This document shows, piece by piece, positions 1 to 7,982 of a stretch of 32,244 nucleotides of DNA. The DNA comes from Cereibacter johrii (GTDB lineage Bacteria > Pseudomonadota > Alphaproteobacteria > Rhodobacterales > Rhodobacteraceae), in NCBI RefSeq assembly GCF_001720585.1, contig NZ_MABH01000245.1:1-32244 (forward strand), read 5' to 3'. The translations under genes and the position numbers were made by a program. Below the pieces are notes generated by a model, which had not been told where the DNA came from, searched no databases, and saw only the letters and a program-made list of their open reading frames with translations. Every line of letters starts with the position of its first letter. Positions within the stretch are counted from its first letter, which is position 1.

Positions 1-288
1 CTGCCGCCCCGCGCGACCGAGGCCCGCGTGCCGCAGCCCGTGCCGGCCGCCGCCACGGTCGCCGAGAAGCTCCAGCCTGCGGGCGAGGTGCGCCATGTCA
101 CGGCCGATGCGGTCAATGTCCGCAGCGGCCCCTCGACGACCTATCCGGTGGTCGGCCGGGTGCTGCGCGGAGACGCGGTGCTGGTCGACGGCCCGCAGGA
201 GGGCAGCTGGGCCCCGATCCGCATCGAAGGCGACGGCGTGGCGGGCTACATGGCCGCCCGCTTCCTCGCACCCGGCACCGCCTTCTGA
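1..288 (+). CDS. SH3-domain protein, C-terminal part (5' end outside window)
   Basis: The reading frame is open from the first base and gives 95 residues ending at TGA 286-288. A bacterial SH3 fold (SH3b) fills the visible part. Its hallmark is the stretch VNVRSGPSTTYPVVGRV around residues 35-51, followed by a short hydrophobic/Gly segment and a final GYMAARFLAP that matches the usual 'GYV...L' end of SH3b domains. Such domains usually bind cell-wall peptides, and the proteins are usually exported. The signal peptide and any other domain would lie upstream of the window, so the full function is unknown. A GTG at position 28 could be read as a start, but nothing supports it and the frame continues upstream of it. 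The domain call is firm; the role is not known. Confidence 0.8.
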   Translation: MPPRATEARVPQPVPAAATVAEKLQPAGEVRHVTADAVNVRSGPSTTYPVVGRVLRGDAVLVDGPQEGSWAPIRIEGDGVAGYMAARFLAPGTAF

Positions 289-580
289 TCCCGGCCCGTC
301 TTGGCGGATCGGGCTGGCCGTCACCTTGCGCGCAGGGCGCTGACGACGCCGGTCATGCCCAGGGGCTTCTCGCGGCGTCACTCCGCCCGCGGTATCGGAC
401 ACCGCGTCTTGCCGATCGGACGCCCGCGCTTCCTTCGCCACGAGGTGCCGCCTCGCCTCCGGTGCCGTCCGCGGCGGCGGCGCCCCTCCCCTAACAGGAT
501 TGCGCCCCGAGGCGGCGCCGGCCCCTTGGCCTTCCCCGCCCTTTGCGCCAAGAGGAGCGCAGGCAAGGGCGGGGCTTGGG
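289..580. other. Intergenic region without a convincing gene
   Basis: These 292 bases lie between the SH3-domain gene and the SDR gene. The frames that stay open here give Arg- and Pro-rich translations typical of GC-rich noncoding DNA. I see no RNA gene, clear promoter or terminator with a T-run. A short GCCCG/CGGGC pair (294-298 and 310-314) follows the SH3 stop and is too weak to call a terminator. Confidence 0.5.
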
Positions 581-1396
581 ATGAAAAGCGTTCTGATCAC
601 GGGCTGCTCGTCGGGCATCGGGCTCGACGCGGCGCGGGGACTTGCGAGCCGCGGCTGGCGGGTCTTCGCCACCTGCCGGCAGGAAGATGACTGCGAACGC
701 CTCCGCGCCGAGGGGCTCGAGAGCTTCCGGCTCGACTACGATGACCCCGAAAGCCTCGCCGCCGCCGTCGAGGAGGCCACGCGCCGCACCGGCGGCACGC
801 TCGACGCGCTCTACAACAACGGCGCCTTCGCCTGCCCGGGCGCGGTCGAGGATCTGCCGCGCGAGGCGCTGCGGGCCGTGCTCGAGACCAATATCGTGGG
901 TGTCCACGACCTGACGCGGCGGGTCATCCCGATCATGCGCCGTCAGGGGCACGGGCGGATCGTCAATTGCTCCTCGGTGCTGGGCTTCGTGGCCTATCCC
1001 TGGCGCGGCGCCTATGTCGCCTCGAAATTCGCCATGGAGGGGCTGACCGACGTGCTGCGGATCGAGATGGCCGAGACGCCGATCCGGGTGATCCTGCTGG
1101 AGCCGGGGCCCATCGCCTCGCGGATCCGCGAGAATTCCATCCCGCATTTCGAGCGCTGGATCGACTGGAGGGCCTCAGCCCGCGCCGACCAGTATCGCGG
1201 GCTTCTGGGCAGGCTCTACGAGGGCGGCGAGGATCGCTGGCAGCTGCCGCCCTCCGCGGTCACGGAACGGCTGGTGCAGGCGCTGGAAAGTCCTCGCCCC
1301 CGCGCGCGCTACCGGATCACCGTGCCGAGCCGCACCGCCTGGGTGCTGCGGAGGCTCCTGCCGACCGCGGCCCTCGACCGGGTGCTCGGCCGCTGA
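581..1396 (+). CDS. SDR-family NAD(P)-dependent oxidoreductase
   Basis: A classical short-chain dehydrogenase/reductase of 271 residues, a cytoplasmic enzyme that oxidises or reduces an alcohol/ketone with NAD(P). The Rossmann motif TGCSSGIG is at residues 7-14. The active-site set is N104, S132 (in NCSSVLGF), Y145 and K149 (YVASK), with the normal Ser-to-Tyr spacing of 13. The usual NNAG motif reads NNGA (79-82), a variant I believe occurs in some SDR subgroups. I chose ATG 581 because the cofactor motif then sits at the normal distance from the start; an upstream extension to about 500 would add a Pro/Ala-rich tail not typical of the family. The substrate cannot be read from sequence, and the neighbours do not suggest one. 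The gene appears to stand alone. Confidence 0.88.
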   Translation: MKSVLITGCSSGIGLDAARGLASRGWRVFATCRQEDDCERLRAEGLESFRLDYDDPESLAAAVEEATRRTGGTLDALYNNGAFACPGAVEDLPREALRAVLETNIVGVHDLTRRVIPIMRRQGHGRIVNCSSVLGFVAYPWRGAYVASKFAMEGLTDVLRIEMAETPIRVILLEPGPIASRIRENSIPHFERWIDWRASARADQYRGLLGRLYEGGEDRWQLPPSAVTERLVQALESPRPRARYRITVPSRTAWVLRRLLPTAALDRVLGR

Positions 1397-1422
1397 CCCC
1401 TTCCGCGGGCGGCACATCCGGC

Positions 1423-1440
1423 GCGCGCCCGAAGGCGCGC
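1423..1440. terminator. GC hairpin after the SDR gene, possible terminator
   Basis: GCGCGCC (1423-1429) and GGCGCGC (1434-1440) form a perfect 7-bp stem with a CGAA tetraloop, 27 bases after the SDR stop. A second GGGAGC/GCTCCC pair lies at 1454-1472. No T-run follows either, so a Rho-independent function is uncertain. Confidence 0.35.
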
Positions 1441-1521
1441 AGCCATGGCGTCAGGGAGCCAGCTCCGCTCCCTCGCGGGCGGACCCCAAGCCCATCCCGC
1501 GGTCTCTCATCGATAAGATGC

Positions 1522-1547
1522 GGCGGAAATGAGTCGCTTTTTCCGCC
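1522..1547. repeat. Perfect 8-bp inverted repeat upstream of the HIG1-like gene
   Basis: GGCGGAAA (1522-1529) and TTTCCGCC (1540-1547) pair perfectly around a 10-base loop, 39 bases before the next start codon. It may be the terminator of the preceding unit, or an mRNA or operator element for the small membrane protein. The sequence does not decide between these. Confidence 0.45.
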
Positions 1548-1586
1548 CGGGCCGCTACATCACGCCGACAAATCGGGAGGAGAGCC

Positions 1587-1796
1587 ATGCTGCAGGACCC
1601 GTTGTTCATCGTCGTCGCCTTGGCCGTGCTGGCGGTGCTCGTCGTCCTCATGGTCGGGATCGGCGGCTTCGCGCGCGGCGGCGAGTTCAACCGCAAGCAC
1701 GCCAACCGGCTGATGCGCTGGCGCATCATCGCGCAGGCGATCGCGATCGCTCTCATCCTGCTGTTCATGGCCTGGCGGCAATCGGGAGGGTTCTAA
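1587..1796 (+). CDS. Twin transmembrane helix small protein (HIG1-like)
   Basis: A 69-residue inner-membrane protein with two hydrophobic helices (about residues 7-27 and 46-63) joined by a positively charged, Arg/Asn-rich loop (GGEFNRKHANRLMRWR). This helix-loop-helix layout is that of the HIG1 (hypoxia-induced) domain. In mitochondria such proteins associate with respiratory complexes; in bacteria the function is little known. The ribosome-binding site GGGAGGAGA (1576-1584) fixes ATG 1587. The stop codon overlaps the start of the adenosyltransferase gene by one base (TAATG), so the two are probably co-transcribed and translationally coupled. A respiratory role is inference from the domain only. 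Confidence 0.8.
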   Translation: MLQDPLFIVVALAVLAVLVVLMVGIGGFARGGEFNRKHANRLMRWRIIAQAIAIALILLFMAWRQSGGF

Positions 1797-2374
1797 TGGT
1801 CGTTCTGTCGAGGATCTACACGCGCACCGGCGATGCCGGCGAGACGGCGCTCGGCAATGGCGCACGGGTGGCCAAGCACTCGCCCCGCGTCGCAGCCTAC
1901 GGCACGGTCGACGAGACCAACGCCACGGTGGGCCTCGCCCGGCTCCATGCGCAGGGCGAGATGCAGGAGGCGCTCGCCCGGATCTCGAACGACCTCTTCG
2001 ACCTCGGCGCCGACCTCTGCCGCCCCGAGATGGAGCGCGACCACGAGGCGGACTACACGCCGCTCCGCATCATTGCCGCCCAGGTGAACCGGCTCGAGCG
2101 CGAGATCGACGGGATGAACGCGCGGCTCGAGCCGCTGCGCAGCTTCATCCTTCCGGGCGGCTCGGCGCTGGCGGCCCAGCTCCACCTCTGCCGCACCGTG
2201 AGCCGCCGGGCCGAGCGCGAACTGGTCGAACTGGCCACCGTGGAGTCGGTCAATCCCGAGGCCCTGCGCTACCTGAACCGCCTCTCCGACTGGTTCTTCG
2301 TCGCCGGACGGATCGCCAACGACGACGGGCGTGCCGACGTGCTCTGGGTTCCCGGCCTCACGCGTGAGGCATAA
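1796..2374 (+). CDS. PduO-type ATP:cob(I)alamin adenosyltransferase
   Basis: A 192-residue cytoplasmic enzyme that transfers the adenosyl group of ATP to cob(I)alamin, giving adenosylcobalamin. Family signatures are TRTGDAGETALG near the N-terminus (the ATP-binding loop), DETNA, FILPGGS in the middle, CRTVSRRAERE, and NRLSDWFFVAGR near the C-terminus. Length and motif order fit the trimeric PduO/MMAB family rather than CobA/BtuR. ATG 1796 overlaps the stop of the upstream small membrane protein (TAATG). In this organism adenosylcobalamin is needed by ethylmalonyl-CoA and methylmalonyl-CoA mutases, so the gene fits with mcd and etf elsewhere in the window; that link is inference. A spacer of about 130 bases separates it from etfB. 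Confidence 0.92.
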   Translation: MVVLSRIYTRTGDAGETALGNGARVAKHSPRVAAYGTVDETNATVGLARLHAQGEMQEALARISNDLFDLGADLCRPEMERDHEADYTPLRIIAAQVNRLEREIDGMNARLEPLRSFILPGGSALAAQLHLCRTVSRRAERELVELATVESVNPEALRYLNRLSDWFFVAGRIANDDGRADVLWVPGLTREA

Positions 2375-2504
2375 GGACGCATGAAGACGCGACGTCGGAC
2401 GGAGGTTGACGGTCGGTTTTGATCTGTTGCGGCAGGTTCGATGCGGCTAACAACATCGCGGAGAGCTTGCCCGCGAGGGCGGATGAGAAGGGAGATTGCC
2501 ACTG

Positions 2505-3266
2505 ATGAAGGTTCTGGTGCCTGTCAAGCGCGTGATCGACTACAACGTGAAGGTTCGCGTGAAGGCGGACGGGAGCGGGGTCGATCTTGCGAACGTGAAG
2601 ATGTCGATGAACCCGTTCGACGAAATCGCGGTCGAAGCGGCGATCCGTCTGCGCGAGGCCGGCACGGCGACCGAGGTGGTGGTGGTCTCGATCGGCGTGA
2701 AGCAGGCGCAGGAGACGCTGCGCACGGCGCTCGCCATGGGCGCGGACCGCGCGATCCTCGTCGAGGCGGCTTCGGACGTGCATCAGGACATCGAGCCGCT
2801 GGCGGTGGCCAAGATCCTGAAGGGCGTGGTCGAGGCCGAACAGCCCGGCCTCGTGATCTGCGGCAAGCAGGCCATCGACAATGACATGAACGCCACCGGG
2901 CAGATGCTGTCGGCGCTGCTCGGCTGGAGCCAGGCGACCTTCGCCTCGGATCTGACCGTCGAGGGCGATGCGGCCGTGGTCACCCGCGAGGTGGACGGCG
3001 GCATGCAGACCATCAGGGTCAAGATGCCGACCGTGGTGACGGTGGATCTGCGGATGAACGAGCCGCGCTATGCCTCGCTGCCCAACATCATGAAGGCCAA
3101 GAAGAAGCCGCTGGAAGAAAAGACCGCGGCCGACTTCGGCGTGGACGTGACGCCGCGGCTGTCGGTCGTGAAGACCTCCGAGCCCGCGGGCCGCAAGGCC
3201 GGCGTGATGGTGGGCTCGGTCGACGAGCTGATCGCGAAACTGAAAGACGAAGCGGGGGTGATCTGA
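2505..3266 (+). CDS. etfB: Electron transfer flavoprotein subunit beta
   Basis: The 253-residue beta subunit of ETF, which with EtfA carries electrons from acyl-CoA dehydrogenases to ETF:quinone oxidoreductase. The N-terminus [14 protein letters not shown], the AMP-site segment [10 protein letters not shown], and the conserved recognition loop [19 protein letters not shown] (about residues 187-205), which docks on partner dehydrogenases, are all present. Length is that of the family. I chose ATG 2505, preceded by AAGGGAG; a TTG nine bases upstream (2496) is in frame but less well placed. The gene overlaps etfA by one base (TGATG). A natural electron donor in this window is the acyl-CoA dehydrogenase Mcd. 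Confidence 0.96.
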   Translation: MKVLVPVKRVIDYNVKVRVKADGSGVDLANVKMSMNPFDEIAVEAAIRLREAGTATEVVVVSIGVKQAQETLRTALAMGADRAILVEAASDVHQDIEPLAVAKILKGVVEAEQPGLVICGKQAIDNDMNATGQMLSALLGWSQATFASDLTVEGDAAVVTREVDGGMQTIRVKMPTVVTVDLRMNEPRYASLPNIMKAKKKPLEEKTAADFGVDVTPRLSVVKTSEPAGRKAGVMVGSVDELIAKLKDEAGVI

Positions 3267-4192
3267 TGGCCGTTCTTCTGATTGCCGAAGTGACCGGCGG
3301 CACGCTGGGCGCGGATTCGACCGCCAAGGCGCTGACCGCGGCGAAGGCCCTGGGCGATGTGACCGTGCTCGTGGCGGGCACGGGCGTGGACGCCGCCGCG
3401 GCCGAAGCCGCGACCTTCGACGGCGTGGCCAAGGTGCTCGCGGCCGACGACGCAGCCTATGGTAACGGCCTTGCCGAACCGCTGGCCGACCTGATCCTCG
3501 GCCTCGCGCCGGGCTACAGCCACATTCTCGCGCCGGCGACCTCCGCGGCCAAGAACGTGCTGCCGCGGGTGGCTGCGCTTCTCGACGTGATGGTGATCTC
3601 GGAGATCACGGCGGTGGTGGATGCCGACACGTTCGAGCGTCCGATCTACGCCGGCAACGCGATCCAGACGGTGAAGAGCTCGGATGCGACCAAGGTCGCC
3701 ACCGTGCGGACGGCCACCTTCGAGGCCGCCGGCAAGGGCGGCTCGGCCCCGGTCGAGACCATTGCGGCCACGGCCGGCAGCGGTCTGTCGTCGTGGGTCG
3801 AGGACAAGGTTGCCGCCTCCGACCGGCCGGAACTGACCTCGGCGCGGATCGTGGTCTCGGGCGGCCGCGGGCTCGGCTCGGAAGAGAATTTCGCGATGAT
3901 CGAGCAGCTGGCCGACAAGCTCGGCGCGGCGGTGGGTGCCTCGCGCGCGGCGGTCGATTCGGGCTATGCGCCGAACGACTGGCAGGTGGGCCAGACCGGC
4001 AAGGTTGTGGCGCCGCAGCTCTATATCGCCGTGGGCATCTCGGGCGCGATCCAGCACCTCGCCGGGATGAAGGATTCGAAGATCATCGTCGCCATCAACA
4101 AGGACGAGGAGGCGCCGATCTTCCAGGTGGCCGACTACGGCCTCGTGGGCGACCTCTTCAGCCTCGTGCCGGAACTGACCGGCAAGCTCTGA
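3266..4192 (+). CDS. etfA: Electron transfer flavoprotein subunit alpha
   Basis: The 308-residue, FAD-carrying alpha subunit of ETF. The C-terminal FAD domain shows the family signature: [12 protein letters not shown], then [41 protein letters not shown] and [21 protein letters not shown]. These contact the flavin and the beta subunit. The N-terminal half ([20 protein letters not shown]) is the usual alpha/beta domain. The start overlaps the etfB stop by one base, so the subunits are coupled in translation. A strong hairpin terminator follows 22 bases after the stop and closes the operon. Confidence 0.97.
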   Translation: MAVLLIAEVTGGTLGADSTAKALTAAKALGDVTVLVAGTGVDAAAAEAATFDGVAKVLAADDAAYGNGLAEPLADLILGLAPGYSHILAPATSAAKNVLPRVAALLDVMVISEITAVVDADTFERPIYAGNAIQTVKSSDATKVATVRTATFEAAGKGGSAPVETIAATAGSGLSSWVEDKVAASDRPELTSARIVVSGGRGLGSEENFAMIEQLADKLGAAVGASRAAVDSGYAPNDWQVGQTGKVVAPQLYIAVGISGAIQHLAGMKDSKIIVAINKDEEAPIFQVADYGLVGDLFSLVPELTGKL

Positions 4193-4213
4193 ACCGATCC
4201 GGGCAGATTGCAG

Positions 4214-4240
4214 ACGGGCGCCCCTCGGGGGCGCCCGTTT
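4214..4240 (+). terminator. Rho-independent terminator of etfBA
   Basis: ACGGGCGCCCC (4214-4224) and GGGGCGCCCGT (4228-4238) form a perfect 11-bp stem with a TCG loop, followed by TTT. It lies between the etfA stop and the stop of the convergent DUF6473 gene, so it may also act on the other strand, although no A-run precedes the stem. Confidence 0.85.
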
Positions 4241-5064
4241 CACATCAGGTCCCTCAGGAACGGGGCCAGCGCCGCCGCGATCTCGTCATGAACGGCCGGG
4301 CCGGGCAGCTCGGCCGCGATGGCCGCATCGAGCGGGGCAAAGCGCATCCCTTCCGTCCCGCGGGCCTCGGCCTCGCGCGAGGTGACGATCTGGAGGTAAT
4401 GGCTCGCATGGGGCCGCACCGCCGCGATCATGCCCGCATCGATCAGAAGCGGCGTCAGATCGGGCGTGAGCGGCCCGTCGTCCGGCGGCGGATGATCCGC
4501 GATCCACAGAAGCAGCGTCGGCGCACTGATCCGCCCCAGCAGCGTGCGCATCCGCGCGATCCAGGCTGCCCTGAGCTCGGCCTCGACCTGCAGGAATTTC
4601 TCGGGCGAGACGGCGTGAAGCGTCTGGACCATGTGCCGCGTGAAGGCGAAATCGGCGAAATCCACCTCGCGGTAGATGGTCTGAAGCACCGGCGAGGCGG
4701 CCAGAAACCGGTCGTTCCGCCGCGGATGAACCGAGTAGAGCCGGTTGGTGAGATTTGCAGCCCCCACCACCTGCAGGATCGCGAGCGTCGCCTTCGAGGC
4801 CACCTGCGTGACGGCGGGATCGTTGAGATAGACGTCGATCCCGGCATTCATGCAGCCGAGATTGACCAGCCGCAGCCCCGTCGCCTCTTCCACCAGAGCG
4901 GGATAGGGCCGCGGCACGAACTTGCCGTAGGTCTCGGTTCCGCCCAGCACGGCACAGAAGGGCCCGTCGAGGCTGCGGCGGGGGCCGCGGAACATCAGAC
5001 GCGACCCGCCGTACCGGCAGGGATAATACTCCAGGGCGCTTTCGCCCTGATGTGCGAAGGCCAT
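4240..5064 (-). CDS. DUF6473-like protein of unknown function
   Basis: A 274-residue protein with no signal peptide or membrane helix. It begins MAFAHQGESALEYYPCRYGGSRL and contains LGGTETYGKFVPRPYPALVEEATG, NLGCMNAGIDVYLNDP and LLLWIADHPPPDD. The pattern resembles a Rhodobacterales family that I recall as DUF6473, with an alpha/beta fold loosely like SGNH hydrolases or sulfotransferase-associated proteins. No catalytic set is certain and I assign no reaction. A GTG at 5073 is in frame, but GAGGTGG sits at proper distance only from ATG 5064, so I use the shorter form. It is convergent with etfA and divergent from hbd. Confidence 0.72.
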   Translation of the reverse strand: MAFAHQGESALEYYPCRYGGSRLMFRGPRRSLDGPFCAVLGGTETYGKFVPRPYPALVEEATGLRLVNLGCMNAGIDVYLNDPAVTQVASKATLAILQVVGAANLTNRLYSVHPRRNDRFLAASPVLQTIYREVDFADFAFTRHMVQTLHAVSPEKFLQVEAELRAAWIARMRTLLGRISAPTLLLWIADHPPPDDGPLTPDLTPLLIDAGMIAAVRPHASHYLQIVTSREAEARGTEGMRFAPLDAAIAAELPGPAVHDEIAAALAPFLRDLM

Positions 5065-5116
5065 GACACCCACCTCGATAGTTCACCCATCGGCCACGAT
5101 GCGGAGGAGCTGTTGC

Positions 5117-5139
5117 CAAATGCCTAAAAGCCGCATTTG
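5117..5139. promoter_or_regulatory. Candidate operator in the DUF6473/hbd divergent region
   Basis: CAAATGC (5117-5123) and GCATTTG (5133-5139) are perfect inverted arms, 16 bases start to start, in the 168-base region between the divergent DUF6473 and hbd genes. An AT-rich palindrome in otherwise GC-rich DNA is a typical layout for a dimeric repressor site. The regulator is unknown. Confidence 0.4.
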
Positions 5140-5176
5140 ACGCGAAGTCTCGGCCTGCGGCGGGCAGGGGCCGCCC

Positions 5177-5206
5177 TTGCGTGCGCCATGGGCCTCCGCC
5201 TAATGT
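5177..5206 (+). promoter_or_regulatory. Possible promoter of hbd
   Basis: TTGCGT (5177-5182), an 18-base spacer and TAATGT (5201-5206) give a weak sigma-70-like pair about 27 bases before the hbd start codon. The match is modest and based on position as much as sequence. Confidence 0.3.
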
Positions 5207-5232
5207 TCGCGCGAGCAAGCAGGAGGGACGGC

Positions 5233-6108
5233 ATGGAGATCCGCAAGGTCGGCGTCGTGGGCGCGGGACAGATGGGCAGCGGTATCGCGCATGTCTTCTC
5301 GCTCGCGGGCTACGAGGTGCTGCTGAACGACATCAGCGCCGAAGGGCTGAACAAGGCGCTCTCGACCATCGAGCGCAACATGGAGCGGCAGGTCTCGCGC
5401 GGGAAGATCGCGGCCGAGGACAAGGCGGCGGCGCTCGGGCGGATCCGCACCACCCTGACCCTCACCGACATCGCCAAGAGCGACCTCGTGATCGAGGCCG
5501 CGACAGAGCGCGAGACGGTGAAACAGGCGATCTTCGAGGATCTGGTGCCGCATCTTCTGCCGCACACGATCCTGACCTCGAACACCTCCTCGATCTCGAT
5601 CACGAGGCTTGCCTCGCGCACGGACCGGCCCGAGAAATTCATGGGCTTCCACTTCATGAACCCGGTGCCGGTGATGCAGCTCGTCGAGCTGATCCGCGGC
5701 ATCGCGACCGACGATCCGACCTATCAGGCGCTGCTCAAGGTGGTCCAGAGCCTCGGCAAGACCGCCGCCAGCGCCGAGGATTTCCCGGCCTTCATCGTCA
5801 ACCGCATCCTCGTGCCGATGATCAACGAGGCGGTCTACACGCTCTATGAAGGCGTGGGCTCGGTGCGCTCGATCGACGAGTCGATGAAGCTCGGGGCGAA
5901 CCATCCGATGGGGCCCTTGGAGCTCGCGGACTTCATCGGGCTCGACACCTGCCTTGCGATCATGAACGTGCTGCACGACGGGCTGGCCGACACGAAATAC
6001 CGGCCCTGCCCGCTTCTGGTGAAATATGTCGAGGCGGGCTGGCTCGGCCGGAAGACCGCCCGCGGCTTCTACGACTACCGCGGCGAGACGCCGGTGCCGA
6101 CGCGGTAG
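5233..6108 (+). CDS. hbd: 3-hydroxybutyryl-CoA dehydrogenase
   Basis: A 291-residue cytoplasmic NAD(P)-dependent enzyme that interconverts (S)-3-hydroxybutyryl-CoA and acetoacetyl-CoA, used in short-chain fatty-acid and butanoate metabolism. The dinucleotide motif GAGQMG is at residues 10-15. The catalytic residues fall at the exact spacing of the L-3-hydroxyacyl-CoA dehydrogenase family: S119, H140 (in MGFHFMNPVPVM), E152 and N190 (FIVNR). The C-terminal helical domain contains GANHPMGPLELADFIGLD. The ribosome-binding site AGGAGGG (5221-5227) fixes ATG 5233, which discards a longer frame starting at 5137. Its 3' end overlaps the convergent acyltransferase gene by 34 bases. The nearby etfBA genes suit a role in acyl-CoA oxidation. 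Symbol choice (hbd, hbdA, paaH or fadB2) varies between annotations. Confidence 0.93.
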   Translation: MEIRKVGVVGAGQMGSGIAHVFSLAGYEVLLNDISAEGLNKALSTIERNMERQVSRGKIAAEDKAAALGRIRTTLTLTDIAKSDLVIEAATERETVKQAIFEDLVPHLLPHTILTSNTSSISITRLASRTDRPEKFMGFHFMNPVPVMQLVELIRGIATDDPTYQALLKVVQSLGKTAASAEDFPAFIVNRILVPMINEAVYTLYEGVGSVRSIDESMKLGANHPMGPLELADFIGLDTCLAIMNVLHDGLADTKYRPCPLLVKYVEAGWLGRKTARGFYDYRGETPVPTR

Positions 6109-7154
6109 GAAGCTCCCCGCGGGCGGCGGTGCAGGAACCGCCGCTCGACGAGGATCCACGACAGCCAGCCCACGGCCGCGGCGGCGGGCAGCGACAGGGC
6201 GGCGAAGGCCCAGCCCGACCAGCCGGGCCCCACGAGCGCGCGCAGCAGCATCTGCACCGGCCAGCCCCAGAGATAGATGCCGTAGGACGGATCCCCGAAC
6301 CGGCTGAAGACGCCGAGGCCCGCGCGCTCCTGCTGGCCGAACCAGATCAGCGGATAGGCCGCGAAGAGCGGGAAGAGCAGCCCCTCGACCTCGTGCCAGC
6401 CGCCCATCTTCAGCATCAGCACCCCGAGGATGGCGGCACTGGCCGCGGCGATCCGGCCGTCGGCGCGATGGCCTTCGGGCAGAAGCAGGCGCAGCGCCAT
6501 CCCCGCCGCGAAGGACGGGCCGAGGTAGATCAGGCAGTTGAGGTAATCCGACACATAGAAGGCCGGCGTGAGCGTCGCGAAGACGGCCGCGCAGACGAGC
6601 GCGAGGACGGCCCCGCGGGTCACCATGCCGACGAGCAGCAGCAGCCCGACGACGAGATAGCAGGTGATCTCGATCCGGATCGTCCAGAGCACGCCATTGG
6701 CCACCCAAGCCACCCACGCCGCCTCGCCCTCGGCAGGAAAGAAGCTGACGCGCCCCGGAAAGATCAGGCTCGGATCCTGCAGGAGGAGGACCCGGCCCAG
6801 AGCTTCCCAGCTGGCGGGCTGCCCAAGAAAGGCCGCGGCACCCTCGGTCGCGAAGAGCGGGCAGATCACGAGCGCCACGATCAGGTTCGCTGCGACGAAC
6901 CCCGGCAGCAGGCGGCGCGCCCGCTTGGCGGCGAAATCGAGCACGCCCTGCGACCGCAGCGCACTGTCCGTCACGAGAAAGCCGCTCAGGATGAAGAAGA
7001 TCATCACCGCATAGAGGCCGAGGATGGTGCCCGTTGCGGCCTTCAGCGGCTCGGCCGCCTCGGTCAGCTCCATGATGAGGAAGGCGTGGGAGAAGACCAC
7101 GCCGGCCGCGGCCAGCAGACGCAACAGGTCGAAACCCGGATAAACCCGTGTCAC
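6075..7154 (-). CDS. Membrane acyltransferase, acyltransferase-3 family
   Basis: A 359-residue integral membrane protein with about ten hydrophobic helices. It starts with the family signature FDLLRLLAAAGVVFSHAFLI (conserved R and H) and has FFILSGFLV near residue 55, both typical of acyltransferase family 3 (OafA/NodX type), which move acyl groups such as acetyl or succinyl from donors to cell-surface glycans or lipids. GTG 7154 is chosen: it lies directly before the motif and is preceded by AAGGGATCT. The C-terminal 34 bases lie inside the convergent hbd gene. The acceptor cannot be read from sequence, and no polysaccharide genes lie nearby. Confidence 0.85.
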   Translation of the reverse strand: MTRVYPGFDLLRLLAAAGVVFSHAFLIMELTEAAEPLKAATGTILGLYAVMIFFILSGFLVTDSALRSQGVLDFAAKRARRLLPGFVAANLIVALVICPLFATEGAAAFLGQPASWEALGRVLLLQDPSLIFPGRVSFFPAEGEAAWVAWVANGVLWTIRIEITCYLVVGLLLLVGMVTRGAVLALVCAAVFATLTPAFYVSDYLNCLIYLGPSFAAGMALRLLLPEGHRADGRIAAASAAILGVLMLKMGGWHEVEGLLFPLFAAYPLIWFGQQERAGLGVFSRFGDPSYGIYLWGWPVQMLLRALVGPGWSGWAFAALSLPAAAAVGWLSWILVERRFLHRRPRGASYRVGTGVSPR

Positions 7155-7317
7155 TCGTGAGATCCCTTGTCACCACGCCGGGCGCGCGCCCCGGCCTGAC
7201 AAGCTCACCATGCAACTTGCGGGACGGCAACCGACCCCGGGCGGGGTGAGGCGGCTTGTCCCAGAGAGCGGCCCCTTCAGGGAGGAGGGCGAGGCCCGGA
7301 GGCGCCCGCCGTCGCGG

Positions 7318-7587
7318 TCACATATCCTCGCCGAAGCGGTCCGCCACCAGCGCCGAGAGGGCCTCGGCCAGCGCGGCGGCCTCGGAGCCCATGGTTCTGA
7401 TCCGGATCGAGGTCCCGCGCGAGGCGGCGAGCATCAGGAGACCCATGATCGAGTCGCCCGAGACCACCATCCCGTCCTTGGAGACTTCGGCCTGCGCGTC
7501 ATGCCGCTCCACGACTTCGACGAACTTGGCCGAGGCCCGCGCATGCAGGCCCTTTTCGTTCACGATGAGAAGCTCTCGTTCGATCAT
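7318..7587 (-). CDS. ptsH: HPr, phosphocarrier protein of the PTS
   Basis: An 89-residue HPr. Both phosphorylation sites lie at the canonical numbers: H15 in GLHARAS (phosphorylated by enzyme I) and S46 in DSIMGLLML (phosphorylated by HPr kinase). Its ATG 7587 overlaps the EIIA stop (ATGA). No enzyme I or sugar-transporting EIIB/EIIC is encoded in the window, so this is probably a regulatory PTS rather than a sugar uptake system, as is common in alphaproteobacteria. The presence of S46 together with hprK upstream in the same transcription unit indicates that Ser phosphorylation is in use. It is the last gene of the chvI-chvG-hprK-rapZ-EIIA-HPr series. Confidence 0.94.
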   Translation of the reverse strand: MIERELLIVNEKGLHARASAKFVEVVERHDAQAEVSKDGMVVSGDSIMGLLMLAASRGTSIRIRTMGSEAAALAEALSALVADRFGEDM

Positions 7588-7982
7588 TCCATCCCGCTGC
7601 CAAGGTCGAGGCTGTTGATATACTTGCGGCCCGCATCGAGGGCCAGAGACACCGCCTCCGGCACCGTCAGCTCGCGCGACTTGGCAAGCTTGATGAGCAT
7701 GGGCAGGTTGGCGCCGTAGATGATGCGACGGTCGCGCGCCGTGCAGGCCGGCAGCGACAGGTTCGAGGGCGAGCCGCCGAACATGTCGGTCACCACCACG
7801 ACGCCGGCGCCCCGGTCCACCGACCGCGCGGCGGCGCTGATCTCGGCCTGCTTCGCGGCCCGGTCGTGATCGTCCTCGATGGCGATGGCGGCCATGGCCT
7901 CCTGTTTGCCCACCACATGCTCGACGGCCGAGAGATATTCCCGCGCGAGGCCGCCGTGAGCAACGATGACGATACCGATCAC
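7584..7982 (-). CDS. PTS EIIA component, mannose/fructose family
   Basis: A 132-residue EIIA of the mannose class that receives phosphate from HPr. The start [13 protein letters not shown] places the phosphoryl-accepting histidine at H9. [17 protein letters not shown] and [13 protein letters not shown] are family hallmarks. The start is GTG 7982, overlapping the rapZ stop (GTGA); the stop overlaps the HPr start (ATGA). With no EIIB or EIIC nearby, a stand-alone regulatory EIIA is the most likely role. The tight packing with rapZ and HPr suggests stoichiometric co-expression. Confidence 0.93.
   Translation of the reverse strand: MIGIVIVAHGGLAREYLSAVEHVVGKQEAMAAIAIEDDHDRAAKQAEISAAARSVDRGAGVVVVTDMFGGSPSNLSLPACTARDRRIIYGANLPMLIKLAKSRELTVPEAVSLALDAGRKYINSLDLGSGME

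Noticed and set aside
2406-2411. TTGACG before etfB as a -35 box
   Set aside because: No acceptable -10 element lies 16-18 bases downstream.
6075-7154. The acyltransferase as part of a polysaccharide cluster
   Set aside because: No glycosyltransferase or polysaccharide export genes lie near it, so its acceptor is left open.
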